Shown: positions 33,301 to 46,941, numbered from the stretch's first letter. The stretch is DNA of 64,000 nt from Carposina sasakii (GCA_014607495.2 CP053156.1:744001-808000); one strand, 5' to 3'. Made by a program: numbers and translations. Notes: generated by a model not told the origin, from the letters alone.

Positions 33301-36300
33301 TTTCACTATTAAAGCAATTTAATAAAACTGAAAATAAGCTATTAAATTTGGAATTTGATAATCGTGAAATGAAAAATAAACTCCAAAATATCGCAAGCTA
33401 TTTAGAAAATCAGGGTTATGAAAGAACTATAATAGAAGAAATATATCAAGAAGACAATAAACGTATGCCAATGGATGGAGGAGGAGACGCTTCAATGTAG
33501 ACTTTTTATTAATGCCATGTTTAAATAGTCACTTTTTACATATTTATTTATATTTGATTTTTTTTATAGAGTTTTAGCTCGACATGAACAAGATATTAAA
33601 GAACAATTGGATTTAGATGTAAAAGCAATCATTGAAGAAAACGAAGGACTTCGAAAAAGTTTACAGGAGATGTTGGATTTTCTCAAAGATAACAGTAAAC
33701 AAATCATTGATTCTTTACTTTAACAGTTGCCTATTTCCCTTAAATACCTTACCTATTTTTTTTATTAGGTACCTCTTCGTCTGGTGTTCTTGCCCTAGAG
33801 TGTCCTAGTCTAGACACATTATTACAAGCTATGGAGGCTAGGCATGCAGCTGGATGGTTTGCTCCTCACATGGCCGCCATTATGGAGTTACGTGCTGTCC
33901 GAGGAGGAAGAGATGTCCTTCTTAGTGCATTGCATGAAGCAAGGTAAGAAAAAGAATTATTTTTAAAATATACCTACATCCATTTTTGGCCATTCGTAAT
34001 TACATGAATTTTTTATTGCAATTCTTATAGAAAGGAAACTTATAGCGTAATGAAACAATTATCCCAAGAGTCTCAAAAAGCATTAGAACTTGAAAAAAAG
34101 GTGCGCGAATTGGAAACAACAAAGGGAACTGACACAAACAATACAAAGGTTACAGATGCAACCAATAATGACAGTGTTATTAATTTTGAATTCGGATCGT
34201 GGATTAATAATAAACTAATGGACGATTTCGATTTATGTGCTAAGGAACAAATCGGAAGCTTAGTAAATAAGAATAATTTAGCTTATGAGGAACAGTTGAA
34301 AAATAGTTTATCGTACTTTCACAACAAGTTTAAAGAATTATCGGACAAAATGAGAGTCCTTGTTATACAAACAACTGATGATCAGAATAAATGGTCACTT
34401 CAGGAAGAGGAGTTAAAAGCAGAAATAGAAAATTTAAAATCGCAATTACATCAAAAAGATGACGAAGATGCTGATGATATATCACCTGGACTAATGGTTA
34501 CTCCGAGTACAGAAACATTACAAAGAAAATGCACTTACTTAGAAGAATCATATAAGTATATAAGAACACTAAACGAAAATGTTAAAAACGAGCTTCTGGA
34601 CAGAAACAAAAAGATTCTCAGTATTGAAGGTGAATATGAGACTCGTATCCAGAAGTTAATTATTTCTGTGGCCAACCTAACAGATAAACTTCGTGATTCT
34701 GTTCCATTAGACTTATTTTGGAAGCAGAATGTAAGATTTAATGAAACTGTTACAAAATATCGATATCTTCTAGAAAATAGTATGGGCCATCATGGCGAAC
34801 CCTTAAAACTAATTGAACGGTTACAGCAAGATAGAGGTGAAATAGCTGAAATGTTTAAAATGCGACAAAATGACTGTAAGTAAATAAGTAAAAAATAAGT
34901 GTATATACAGGCTGTTTTTTCGTTGCCACCCTTAACGAAGGGTACGTACTCTATACATCAAATAAAGTAAGTTTATGTCAAAAAATTCTGGGAAATGATG
35001 TAATAAAAAAAAATTAATTACATGATCGGGCGAAATTTATAGTGTCCAGTGTTTATGCTAATTTTTCATAGACAGATATTAATTATTTCTCGTGAAAAAA
35101 TCTTGCTACGCGCGACTATGTGCATTTATGCAGAAAAATATAGTCTATTTACTCAATTTTGGACCCTAATATCTTGGAAACCAGACACTTCCCAGGTATG
35201 CTTCCATGGAGAAAAATGATCGTGATGATGAGGAGATTCCGTAGTTTTCGGGAACATTGACGACCAAAAATCACCCTGTATAGGTATATCTAAATTCTGC
35301 GGAAAATCAAACTAGATTTTCACTAGTTTTCAAAAGTTATTCTATTCAGCTATTTTTGCAGCACCCAAAAAAGAAAAGTCGTTGTTATCTAACGTTGAAC
35401 AAACAATTCTTACTAAACAGATTGAAACCTTATGTTCTGAATTAGAAGACAAAAAGAACTATGTAGATAAATTAAAAAACACTATCCAGCAATTGGAACA
35501 AAACCAAGCGAAGCTTATGTAAGTATTTTACATACATATTAGGTAGGTATACTGATACGGTTGTGTTCCCGAAATGGGGTAGCCAGAACTGTAGGATCCC
35601 TCAGCCAAGTTTAGCATAGCGGGGACAGATGTAAATGATTAGTGACGATTTGCTATCTTATCGCCTAAGGGAACGGCCGAGTTCCTAACTTCTGCGGCCG
35701 AATTCACAATACTTATTTAGGTATAATGATCTCCGACCGTATTCCAGCCAAGGCGACCAATCTCTACGGAGATTGGCCAGGTACGCAGGAGATATTATAG
35801 TGCACAAGTGTGTGCGCAAACACAGATGCACTCTCTATTCCGTTACTCTCATAGTCCGATGGGATGGAAAGCCGACACGACCGGAGAGAGATCAGGCGCA
35901 GGACCAACGGTTTTACGTGCTTTCCGAGGCACCAGCTAAGTGACAATTTTGCAACATTAAAATCTGTACATGAAATAAATATTTAGGTATACCAATAATG
36001 CAAAGCCAGAAGTATTCAAACTACAGGCCTAACAGCTAACCTTGCAGCATATTTTGAGTTTTTTAGTTAGACGGCGCTTTTTGGACACAGTTGTTCACAC
36101 AATCTGGCGACCGGTAAAAAATCTGATACGTAATGATTCTGGAGCATGCTAATTGTATCTAGTGTGTTACGTAGCAAGATAATAATTGTCATTAATTTTG
36201 CAGAGATGAATCAATGGCATCAGTCACAGCAGAAGACGTTAAACTATTAAGAGAACAATTGGAAAATACAACAAAGGAAAACAGTTTACTGAAAGAACAG

Positions 36301-39300
36301 TGTCAGCATGTTGGCAAGCAATTAGATATTGCTTTATTACAGGTTACATTTTTAAAGCTAGATAGTATATTACAAGATTTCAAAGATAACTATTATATAA
36401 TTACTTTTACATATTTTACAGTTGCAAGATAGTCAGCAAAGACATATGAGTAACGATTTGGAGGTGAACATGCTACGTCACCAAATTCTAGACTTACAGT
36501 CGCCTGGAGATTCTAAAGCAATAATAGCAAGGTATTTAGCAAGTAGAAACTACTTGATGAACCAGTAGTTAATATTAGTAAATTTTTGTATTATTTTCAG
36601 TACCTACTTACCCAATTTTACTTACTACCTATAATAGGTTTATATGGATAGAAGCTTAACTAATGTATTGTTAAATTTAGACTTAGCAGTGAAATATTAA
36701 TAGCGCACCTACAAGCCTCAGAGAGTCATAAAACGATTGATCGTATAAACTCAGCACTGAATAAGGAAAAACAGTTAAGACTCCAAGTGGAAGAAATGCT
36801 TGCATCTCGGCAGAGAATATTTGACGTGTATGCATTTAGATACGAGTCAAAGTTCAGGTAATTAGTTGATAAACACAAAAAAATGGCATCAGGATAGAAT
36901 TATCCTTATTAATTCATAGATTCCGATTCTGACATAATAAAAGTAAATGCAAAACTTTATTGACATTGCAGATATTTTTATGAAGTTATGCAAAATCTAC
37001 GATTGTTATATCAAGGAAGCCTGCCTATAATATCCTTGGAAAACTATTTGAATAGCCGCGAAGATATTGCACGTAAAAGTATTTCATTAAACGAACAACT
37101 AGATGAGATTGAAGATTTAAGATCAAGTTTCATGATCAAACATAGTGTTTATGATCAAATTTTGGACGTAACAAAGAACTGTTTAGATTCAGAAGATAGC
37201 TGTCAACATAAATTAAGTAACATTGTACAGGTAAAATTATTATAAATAACCTTTAAACATGGTCAGTATAAAGTCAGTGAGTACTGTTTTTGTTATTTAA
37301 TACTAGTGGACGCCCGCGACTTCGTCCGCATGGATTGCAGAAAAAACAAAAAGGATAAAAATATTTTCCCGCGATAAAAAGTAGCCTATGTTAATCCAGA
37401 GTGTCAGCTAACTTCATACCAAATTTTATTAAAATCGCTCCAGTCGTTTTTACGTGAAAGAGTAACAAACATCAATCCATCCATCTATCCATCCATCCAT
37501 CCATACTTACAAACTATCGTAAGTAGGTATTCTTCTACTTCTACTTTCTATTAGTAAGATAAGATAAGATAGGTCACACAGCTGTGTTTGAAAAAATTGG
37601 ATAGCCTGAACTGCAGGATCGTTAATGAGATCCTCCGGCCACGTTTTGCACAGCGGGATCAGATAGGTATTTATGATTTCCGATTCCCACTTTATTTCAG
37701 CAAGGAATTTACTCTAGAGAAATCGATCATTTAAAGAAAAAAGTCCAGATACTAGAAAATTCTCGAGAAGAAGCTCTAAAACGTTGTAATAATTTGGAGA
37801 AAACATTGATTCTTGTAAATCAAGGCTTCCAAACTACTATACCAAATGATATTCCGGAACGAAGAAATTCAGTTGAAGTTGGAGAGATACTTAATTTACA
37901 CTTAGAAGATATTCCGTCAGACAATGAATCTGCGAGTACGAGGAGTAAGCATCCATTTCTTCTTTACTGTTTAACAATTTCGTGTATAGTAAAGTATTGG
38001 TTTCCTCAAGCACTCTCAATTGTATTATATTTACTATCCGGCCTGTATATTGAAGTAATTATAGTCTTCTTCTCATGATTAAATAATTATTTCTAGGTAT
38101 TTTGGATAGTATACAAGGTCTTGTTACCATGTATAATGAGACTGTTTTTTTTTTCAGCCAGTCAAACAATCACATTACCTAAACCACAAGTTTTAAAACC
38201 TATTACTGATTCCAATTCTAGTTTTGACATGACTAAGATGCGCAAAGAAGAATCAATAGTAGGCAATAAAGTCATAGATACAAAAAACATTATTAAAGAT
38301 AATGTTAGGCAGACTGACACGATTAGTGTCTCTGTTCAAACCATTCATCAAGAAATTATGAAAAAACCTAAATCTTTACAAACTGACGAAGACCCTGTAA
38401 TCAGCGAGCAACAAAACAAGTTAAGGAATTTGAACAAAGAAAATGAGATTAAAACTAAAAAAATATCAGATTTGAACAGTTTACTTCAAAACAAAGAAGA
38501 AGAGATACTTTATTTTAAAAAAGAAATAACTAAACTTGAGGCAAGTAATAAAAATCTTGAGGAATCATATTACGAAGTGGATACAATAAATCACAGGTTA
38601 CGTTCAAATATAGATGATTTGACAAAACAACTTAACGATTTAAAAAATATGCACATTGAACGACATAATCAATCTATAAATATAGCTCAAGGAGAAAATA
38701 AAGCCCTATTACTGGCTCTTAAACAAATTGAAAACGAAAAAGACAAGCTAGTATTGGAATATAAAGAATTGTTCGATAAGAATAGGGAAGAATATGCAAA
38801 ATCCATGAAAGAGTTAAATCTACAAGTACAAGAATTACAGGGAGAATTAAATAGGTCAGTATACGTACTTGCCAGGGTATATAATGCCCGTATTCTGGTA
38901 TTTCATTATAATAATACAGTTATTTCGAGTAAATTAACATCTTGTGCACAGTTTGTATAACGCTAAGCGCAAGCGCATGCTTTGTTAATACGTCACAAAA
39001 ATTATTCGACTCCCATCAATCACTTTCATCTATTATGAAGATAAAGGCTTCCCATTTTAAAGGAATGACGTTAATGATATTATAATGTTTATGAAATTCT
39101 GTTACAGAAAAGGCAGTATTTCTAATGATACCCGCAAGGAAGTTTCAAGCGTGTCCGACAATAAATATATGTTGAAAATTGTGGAAATTGAAAATAAAAA
39201 CTTCAAACTTCAAAGTGAACTTGACGAGTGTACATCTCAACTGTTCGTATATTAAGCATAACCTTATGTACCTATGTCACAAATTACATGTCTATTACAA

Positions 39301-42300
39301 TAGTGCCTTATGTAATGAGCTCAATGGTAAAAAAATATTTCAGAGCAATTTATCGAAGTGAAATGGAGAGGTGGAAAGAGTTAGCGTCGGAAAGACTTGC
39401 TAAAATGGAGCAACTAAGTTCCCAGTTACAGGAGCGGCACTTCCACGAGGTAAGTTTCTATTGGTAATTGGTAGTAACAAACACCAATAAGGGAAAGATA
39501 CAAATATTTCAAATGTAACACATATCTAGATATATACAGATCTGTATTTCAATAATACCTAATAACCATACGACAACGTGCAATCAGTCTGATCGATTTT
39601 AGCTACGTAATATCTTATTATGCAAATGAAACATTTTATAAAATTTATAATGAGATGAAAATGTCCCTAGGTGGAGTCTTACAAAGCGGAGAATCAACAC
39701 TGGTTGTCTCAACTCAGTGACACACAGAAAGAACACCTTGAGTTAAGGTCAAGACTTTCAGAACAGAAAACTATTCACGTTAAACAGATGGCTGAGAAAG
39801 ATGCTCAAATTGAACAGCTTCGCAACGTTATACATGGTTTGAAAGTAAGTAGAGATTAAAATTATGTATATATCTAATAAGAGAGATGTGTCCTCAAAGT
39901 GTGGGAGGCCTTTGCTCAGCAGTGGGATACGGTTATTTAGCCTTCACTCATCCTATATACATAATACCTAATACGTATCAAAACTTTACATAATCTCTTG
40001 CAGTAGGTAAACAAAGCTCATTTCGAAGAAATAAGGCTCATTCATAACGGATGGTTGATACTTTATTTATATCTTGAAATTTCCACTTGAATTGATCTTT
40101 GTGACTAATACGGGTATCCAGTTTAAAGTGATTGATTATAGTAAATTTAGGTTGTTTCGAATATTTACGCAGACTTCAATGTAACTACTTCTGTATTCAA
40201 TGTAACTACGATTTCCAGACACAAATAATGAACATGCAAAATTTGCTGTCAGTAAGCGACCCAAGCTTTGATCTGTCTGCCATTGTAGAAGTGGAAGAGG
40301 TCAGTGATGGCTCGCAGCAGGGCTCAGATCGGCTGCAACTCAAGTTCGAATCCACTGCCGATTTAGGAGACAACCAGGATGACGTCAGAATGTCGGGTTC
40401 TACAACTGCAATTTGGTGAGTAGATTTTTTTATGGTAGGTACGGGACAAGTGCTATATTGCTAGTCATTATTTTTTTAATGTTCCCTCAAATCTTGGAAA
40501 GGTTCCTATGGGGAGAAAATAGCGAAATTCCAAATTCCTGTTTGTCGAATGTTTACATTGCAATAAATCCGCTCTAACCCATAGGTACTTAATATTGTAA
40601 TTATTTCTCAGGCATGAACCTCTAATAGAACGATTGCGCCGTGAAAAGCAGATGACGAGTAAGCAAAATGCTCTGTTACGGCGTCAGATAAAAGCACTAG
40701 CGGCGAGAGAGCGGAGAGCTAGACTTGATGCACAGAATCTCAAGAACCAAGTTTTTAGAATGTAAGTAGGAAACAGTTATATGTGTAAACCTTGTACATA
40801 GCTAATATTAAGATGTACCTATTATACATAAGTATACCTATTGTCAGTGCTGCATTTAATAGCCCTTCCTACCTATCGTATTTTCTTAATAATGCTTAGC
40901 TGAAATCTAAACGAACACCAGTAACAATTCCGAAGAGATTCAACGCTAGCTGAGAGCTACAAGCACATCTTTCATAGTAATCTAATTTTACTTTACCTTG
41001 TAGAAGCACATCAGGCAATAAGACCACAACGGCCGAGACCGCAGCCCTACACGGCAAGATCTCCTCTCTGCAGGCTCAGTTACTAAGTGCACGCCGCGAC
41101 AGCCAGTCCACAGTTGCTCTATGGGATAAGTGGAAACGGTATGATGGAATTGATAATGTCCTTAGCCAAAATTTGTATTACTGAGTAGGTAATTTGCAGC
41201 TAATGTATCCAACCATGGCTAATGTAGCTGCGTGGTGCCGGCAGAGTAGAATTCGTACCACCCCATGTCTGCCCGTGGGTATCGTACGAGGCGATTAAGG
41301 GTTTCCGGGAGGTGGGCAGCAGCGCCTCCCGTGCAGACAACATAGTCCAAAATACAAACTGCGGTCACCAACCCGCCTGCCCAGCGTGGTGACTATGGGA
41401 AAATACCTCCATGGCAGTCTTGTGGCGTGCCCTGGGGGAGGCCTACGTATGATGATGTATCCAACCATTGCTAGGCTTAATAAATGCTAGTTATTCAGTA
41501 TATTCAGTCAGTCCTGTGATGATGCAGGGCTTCACTAGAATACATCAGCTGCATCTTCTTACTACTAAGGAACTCAGTGATCATTTACATCTGTCCCCGC
41601 TATGCTAAATGCAGTGGTGAAAACTTAGGGGGTTTACCAAATTTAGGGGGGAAAAAAACTAGGGGGACTTTTAGGGGGAGAATTTTTTTGGGGTACAACG
41701 ACTCAACGTGTATTGTCCGTTTTATAGAGTAGTTCCGATGGTGATGATGCTAAGTCAGCATACTATGAAACGGACGCAATCCTACCCCCCCCTGCTCATG
41801 AGTTAAGTTGGAATTTAGGGGTTGGGATCAACTTTATGACCCTGCAGTTCTGATTACCCCATTTCGTCTAATGTAGATGTATATGTATCTACTTTACTGC
41901 TTACGATAGAATTAAAATTTTTCGGATGTACATATTAAAACAATGAAAGAATATCATATCCAATAGATTATCTGTCAAATCTGTGCTTACATAATTTTAT
42001 CAACAATGGTTATCAGACCATAATAGAGACATATTCAATCAAGAGTTACATTTGCGCCAATCTTAAAAGTTAGCAGCACCCTAACCTAACCAATTTATTT
42101 TACCCTTCCCCTAGGCATCATTTGCAAATTGATTCTATCAGACATATTTAATTTACATAATAACACGTTTGGTTCATTCATAATATTACTATTACGTCAG
42201 TTCACGAACCCTAACCTTCCGTTACCATGGCCTGGAACTGATAAATTTGTATTGAACCCGGTTGTCAGAACCCAAGTTCAGAACGATAAAGCAATCAAAA

Positions 42301-45300
42301 TACGTTATTTCCTGCTTGTTTGTAACCTTGACCGTAAAGTTATTACTTATCTCTTTGGTTCAACTAAGATTTATCTTATCAACCTAGTTGTTTCGGTTAT
42401 CGCGTGAGCTTACGAAAGAAAACTTGTTTGCAAACCTCTGCAAAAGTAACTGCAATGTCATCATTATCGAAAGATATCGATTTGCCAATCTTCATCTACT
42501 TACTGATGCTTAGAGCGCAGCAGTCCTCGGAACGTTGGCAGGCCAGGTTTGAGGAGAAGTGCCAGGAGGTAAACAAAGTGGAAGCCGGACTGAACATGGC
42601 CAAGTCTGCGCTGGCGAGGCTAGAGCGGGAAAAGAGGGTACTGCTCAATAGACTGGCAGGATTCAAAAGTGAGTACAATTTACGTGTATGTAATTAGCAT
42701 CACATTATTTTTATGTGTATTTCATTAGCATAACATCTTTTGAAGAGCTAGCTAGCCAGTCGATCTGCATCAATGTCTGCTTAAAATTCATTAAACGAGA
42801 AAAATAGACATATAATCGATTTTATAAATTCTACTAACGCTTACCTAAGTTTTCCCTGTCGTCTTTGAAATCAGATCAAACTATCAAGACGATGAACTTA
42901 CACAATATTTTATTATTAGATGAAAAACCAATCAGCTACGAGAAACAAGACACAGAACAGCTGGAGAAGTCTTTCGGAAGCAGCAGAGCGTGTTCTTGTA
43001 AAGAAGATTCGCCGGTGTCATCGCGAGCTCTACTAGAGAGAGTGCAGGCGCAGCAGCGGCGAATTGTCGCGCTTGAAGTTGCTGAAAAGGTACGTGGGGT
43101 TTCATAGTATATCTTCCGTACATGGTTGCCTAATACTCATATTTTTGTAGGCAGTAACCCTTGGCTTCGTCTTGTCGTCATAAATAATACTGTTACAAGT
43201 TGAAACTTCACTATGTTTTATGGTCAAATTCTTTGAAAGGCATATTCAGGTATAACAGTTAGGAAATGTACTCGTAATTTGACCATCTTAGCGTGGGTAG
43301 AGAAACTACCAGATCAATGAAAGATGAAGCATAGGTAAGTATTTACCTAGATAATGCTTATTCACTCTTTTAAGACTCTCAGGCACACAAACATAAAATC
43401 TATGAGTTTTGACAATATGACGAAAGTGTTACTACTGTCTGTCGAGAGAAAAGTCAGAGCCAGATAATAAACTACTAGAATACCAGAATACTAGTGAGGG
43501 AATTTATAACGCATATTTTCTAGGGTAACGAGCACTTAGTATCCGAGTACGAAAAGGCTCTAGCAGAGAATACTTCATTAAAAGGTCAAGTCCTCAAGTT
43601 GGAATCAGCTCTTCTGGAGTCCCAAATCTGCAGCCCTATTAAAAGCAATGAACCACATCCAGAACTGGAGTATTGGAAAAGGTATGTAAACTTAGAGAAC
43701 ATTAAATTAATATTATTTTTATTTTATTAATTTATCAAATACTAGCGACCCGCCCCGGCTTCGCACGGGTGCAATGCTGATACTATACATAAGTATTATA
43801 AACCTTTCTCTTGAGATACTCTATCTATTTAGAAAAACCGCATCCGTTGACTTACTTGGCTTATGTTCCTGTTTCCCCTAGATGGGGCAGAGGGCCTCCG
43901 CAAATCTCCGCTAGCCTGTTCAGCCACAGATCTCCGCCATCCCATTCGCTGTTTGTACCAAAATCATATAATATTATGTAGCCACCATCCAGAAAGGCTA
44001 TACTAGAGAGCTTCTCAAAAATAGTACTTGTAACATATCGTAGAAATCAAAGAATTGACGACCTATTAGGGTAGTACATATAGGCACTTGAGTGATTTTC
44101 TGGTTGCTTAGTACGTATCCCTGCGATACATGATATTACCTACATTAGGGATCTTGGTGTGCGACTAAGTTGTGTTGAAAGGTTCAATATAAAACTTAGG
44201 TACTAAGAGCCCCCCACTAGCGTCTTCTGAGCGTCTTTTGAATGTCGGTGTCGGGCGAACGTCAGCGCGGCGTTGACGCAGCGTTGACGCGACGTCGGCG
44301 CTGAGTGGAAGCCGAAAGCTGTAATGACGCTACGTGAGCATCGCGTCGACGCAACGTCAGCGCCGCGTTTTCTGCCATATAATAAAAAGACGCGATGTTT
44401 GCGCTGTGTAAATACAGCTTTCTGTGCGATCGGCTTCCACTCAGCGCCGATGTCGCGTCGACGCTGCGTCGACACTGCGCTGACGCTCGCCCGACGCCGA
44501 CGCTCAGAAGACGCCAGTGTGGGGGTCTCTTAAGGTTCTTAATTTTTTCATCAGCTACTGTGAGATGTTGAAAGAAGAAAACGTGCAGCTGACACTAAAG
44601 GTGAACTCTGTAGAGATCACACCAACGACAGCGCACCAACACCGCATCAACGACCTCGAGCAAACTGTGCTTATGCTAAGAGGTAAGATATCACTAAGTT
44701 AATATAAAAAATTGTAGGGAATATAAGCTGTTGAAGATATTTTCCAGCTGACCATAGAAGATCGTTCGACCTATAAATATAAGGGTTTGCAAGAATGTAA
44801 ATGTTTTAGATGTTTATTATACGCCTTCACGAAAAACTACCGAATGGATCGTTTTGAAACTTAGTTTATAGCTTATCCATCGCAATAAGATAGACATAAA
44901 CATAAGTAGGTAAACATTATTGTCATTGTCCGCGTAAACTACATAATATAGCTCTAACAAAGTCAGTTCCATAAATGCAGTGCTTCTTTAATATTAGACT
45001 ATGTCACCCAGCGTTTCTTATTTGATCACTTCTTGTAGGAGATATAGTACGAACGTTTACTAGACGAGACGAGGGAGTACGTTCAGGGGTGGCCAAATAT
45101 GATCTCTTAAAAACAATTATTTTCATTGTGAAAACTAGATAACGTTTTACATTGCTCAAAGAGACATCCGCTTTCACAATGGCAACAGTTCAGCTTTAAG
45201 AGTTCATAGTAACGTCTGTTACTCGTATAACAGGTCTAGTGAGCAAGCTGCAAGCAGAACAAAAGTCTTCCGGCATTTTGACAAGGAAAGGAGTAGATTC

Positions 45301-46559
45301 GAGGCCCAGTAGCGGACGCAGCATATCTGATAAGGTTGGTTTTTAAACTACCTAAGGAATTAGCACCAGGCACGTTTATAAACGTCATAAGCGTGCCTGG
45401 TAAATAAACTAAAGTCCGAACTTAAACTTAAACATAGACATCTAAATACAACATGTCAAAAGTAAAATTATTACGTGTATATTCCACGTTTATTAATATT
45501 ACCTAAGGTGTGTAAGTCATTATTACACAGGTAATACATACTATGACTTTAAAAAAATTTACCCTTCCAGCAAGAACTTACAATCTCAAGATACAGAATA
45601 TCTCAAGTTTCGATTCAATCGTCAAGCAAACATTAAAATCTATCAAACTGTAAAAGACTGACAGACAAACGACTTTTTTTATATTTTTTTAATTTTTTGT
45701 ACGTATATATTTTAGAATCTTAACCAACTGGAATCATATCGCATAGAGATCGCTAACTTAAAGCGAAGTATTCAAGATAAAGACTTGCTCTTAGAGAGAT
45801 CGAAGGAGATGTTGAAAATAGCTGCCGAAAGAGAAGATGAGCTTCTAAGGGAGGTGAGTTGGTAAGAGAGGATCTCACTTTGCAACACTATTCAAATTTA
45901 ATGTTGATCCTTGGATCACAATCCAAGAGTTGCTCCTAATATTCTGTTGATCTGTTACTGAGTTACTCCTAATTTCGTAATATATGATTAATTTTGGATA
46001 GTGCGTTGCACATTAAGTCAGTATGTCAAAGTCAATTTCTATACTTATTACCTAAATACCCGTCCAGTTATTTTCTGATGCGGGGTTTTCCTAGAATACA
46101 TCAGCTGCATCGCCTTCCATGCATGTCGTAGGAGTCGATAAGGAATTCGTTCTCTTGGACAATGAGCTAGCAACTTGTCACTGATTTTTTCACAAATATG
46201 TGCAGTTCTGGCTACCTAATTTTGGGAATACCGTTTGTTTGTAGTAAATACAAGCACCTTTCAATGATATTTTCATTACCCTCTAATTTTTATATAGATA
46301 TGTTAGTCGATGTTGCACTGCGACTTATGAAACGCTGTGTGAACCAATCTCTGGCATTTTCGTGTACACAAAGGCTATCGCCGTCACCTGCGCAACGTCG
46401 ATGATCTTGTATCCTCCGAAATAACAGCCATAATTTCGAATACATCAGAGATTCTTTTTATATTTTACCCACCTAACTATATTTGTATTTCAGAATGCGT
46501 TCCTACGTCGTCAAAACGATGAATTAAGAAGACCTAAAGGAGGGTTTTTATCCGCTTGA
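30379..46559 (+). CDS. Cep290: Centrosomal protein of 290 kDa (ciliary transition-zone coiled coil)
   Basis: CEP290 links the axoneme to the membrane in the ciliary transition zone. Exons: 30379-30561, 30978-31053, 31129-31400, 31510-31645, 31749-31885, 32196-32300, 32498-32803, 32949-33136, 33218-33496, 33570-33694, 33769-33943, 34031-34875, 35362-35518, 36204-36342, 36422-36531, 36681-36857, 36972-37230, 37701-37944, 38158-38854, 39108-39227, 39344-39449, 39671-39844, 40219-40415, 40612-40761, 41004-41138, 42514-42668, 42875-43089, 43524-43681, 44555-44682, 45234-45334, 45716-45853, 46494-46559. Phases all agree and sum to 6453 nt (2150 codons plus TGA), shorter than the 2479 residues of human CEP290. 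The N-terminus (DWREILNFTQKEL, LFRLSQDILKFKSEQV) and CPSLDTLLQAMEAR match the family; the rest is heptad-rich coiled coil. Weak donors (33497 GTAGAC, 39228 GTGTAC) are the least certain borders. Confidence 0.93.
34906..35280 (-). mobile_element. MITE family M1, copy in a Cep290 intron
   Basis: The 375-bp copy is the reverse complement of the family at 27648. It ends aaaaatcaccctgta and has ggagattccgtagttttcgg and taacgaagggtacgtactc inside. It sits between Cep290 exons 12 and 13. The two copies have diverged by indels, so neither insertion is recent. Confidence 0.75.
35552..35690 (-). repeat. Repeat family R1, copy in a Cep290 intron
   Basis: It carries gcatagcggggacagatgta and aactgtaggatccc, the complements of the R1 phrases. 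It lies between Cep290 exons 13 and 14. Confidence 0.6.
37307..37560 (+). repeat. Dispersed repeat with ATCC microsatellite tail
   Basis: It begins ctagtggacgcccgcgactt (the complement of 12300-12333) and continues with sequence typical of moth repeats (ttcccgcgataaaaagtagc). It ends in a (ATCC)n run at about 37474-37503. It lies in the intron between Cep290 exons 17 and 18. Confidence 0.6.
37566..37670 (-). repeat. Repeat family R1, copy in a Cep290 intron
   Basis: The phrases gaactgcaggatcgtt and ttttgcacagcgggatcag match the complement of family R1. It is adjacent to the previous repeat and ends about 30 bp before Cep290 exon 18. Confidence 0.55.
39880..39955 (+). repeat. LINE-tail fragment
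   Basis: The phrase gtgggaggcctttgctcagc with agtgggat resembles the 3' tail of moth non-LTR retrotransposons. Only this short piece remains, in the intron after Cep290 exon 22. Confidence 0.45.
41255..41455 (-). repeat. Longer inverted copy of the 5.9-kb retroposon
   Basis: The part 41360-41452 is the reverse complement of the insert at 5872-5990 (cccgcctgcccagcgtggtg, then ctgggggaggcctacg). A GC-rich stretch precedes it, with gggaggtgggcagcagcgcc. It shows that the 5.9-kb copy is truncated. Confidence 0.65.
41512..41880 (+). repeat. Repeat family R1, copy with internal insertion
   Basis: It begins near gggcttcactagaatacatc and ends ctgcagttctgattacccc. Between about 41620 and 41825 it is interrupted by a G-run-rich segment (gggggtttacc, ttaggggggaa). 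It lies in the 1.4-kb intron before Cep290 exon 26. Confidence 0.55.
43743..43800 (+). repeat. Dispersed repeat terminus
   Basis: The phrase ctagcgacccgccccggctt continuing cgcacgggtgcaatgc is a sequence I recall as very common at the start of repeats in moth genomes. The remaining intron to exon 29 (43801-44207) shows nothing else I can name. Confidence 0.5.
44208..44530. mobile_element. GC-rich foldback element directly before Cep290 exon 29
   Basis: About 320 bp form a long imperfect palindrome. The left arm starts gccccccactagcgtcttct and the right arm ends gaagacgccagtgtgggggt, with many GTCGACGC-type CpG words in both. It looks like a foldback MITE. It ends 24 bp before the exon, so only the acceptor tract separates them. 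Overlapping open frames inside it are by-products of the base composition. Confidence 0.7.
46070..46220 (+). repeat. Repeat family R1, copy in the last Cep290 intron
   Basis: The phrases tagaatacatcagctgcatc and gctagcaacttgtcactg match the other R1 copies, including the junction split by an insertion at 16.7 kb. Confidence 0.6.
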
Positions 46560-46598
46560 GCACTGAAGACATCTTTTTGAATTTCGTATTGTGAAACT

Positions 46599-46610
46599 AA
46601 TAAAAATAAA
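46599..46610 (+). promoter_or_regulatory. Cep290: Cep290 polyadenylation signals
   Basis: Two directly adjacent AATAAA hexamers lie 40 bp after the Cep290 stop, which implies a very short 3' untranslated region. The convergent SLC5 gene ends about 1.45 kb further on. Confidence 0.65.
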
Positions 46611-46835
46611 ATATTATTAAGTGAGTACATACATACTTCTTATCTTTATTTCTGAGACAAATCACAATTTTATAAGTAGGTGTGAATAAAATTATTGGGT
46701 TACCCTACATAGGTACCCTACATAAAAAAAATATGAACAAATAAATATCCTTTTCAGTTTCTTATATATGTTACGGGCAACGTGATTAACTGGGCATTAT
46801 TAATAATGACCGACGGCCCAAGGTCCATGTAATAA

Positions 46836-46941
46836 GTCAGTGTTTGAGATAACTTGAATATATCATTTGGACCGGCACTATGTAATATGTCAGTGTTTGA
46901 GATAACTTGAATATATCATTTGGACCGGGCACTATTCCCTA
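46836..46941 (+). repeat. 53-bp tandem duplication
   Basis: A unit starting gtcagtgtttgagataactt is repeated once with a period of 53 bp and almost no change, so the duplication is recent. It lies between the convergent Cep290 and SLC5 genes. Confidence 0.75.

Noticed and set aside
37474..37503. CRISPR-like short repeats
   Set aside because: Simple ATCC microsatellite without spacers.
44203..44533. Arg-rich frames on both strands
   Set aside because: Generated by the palindromic GC-rich foldback element.
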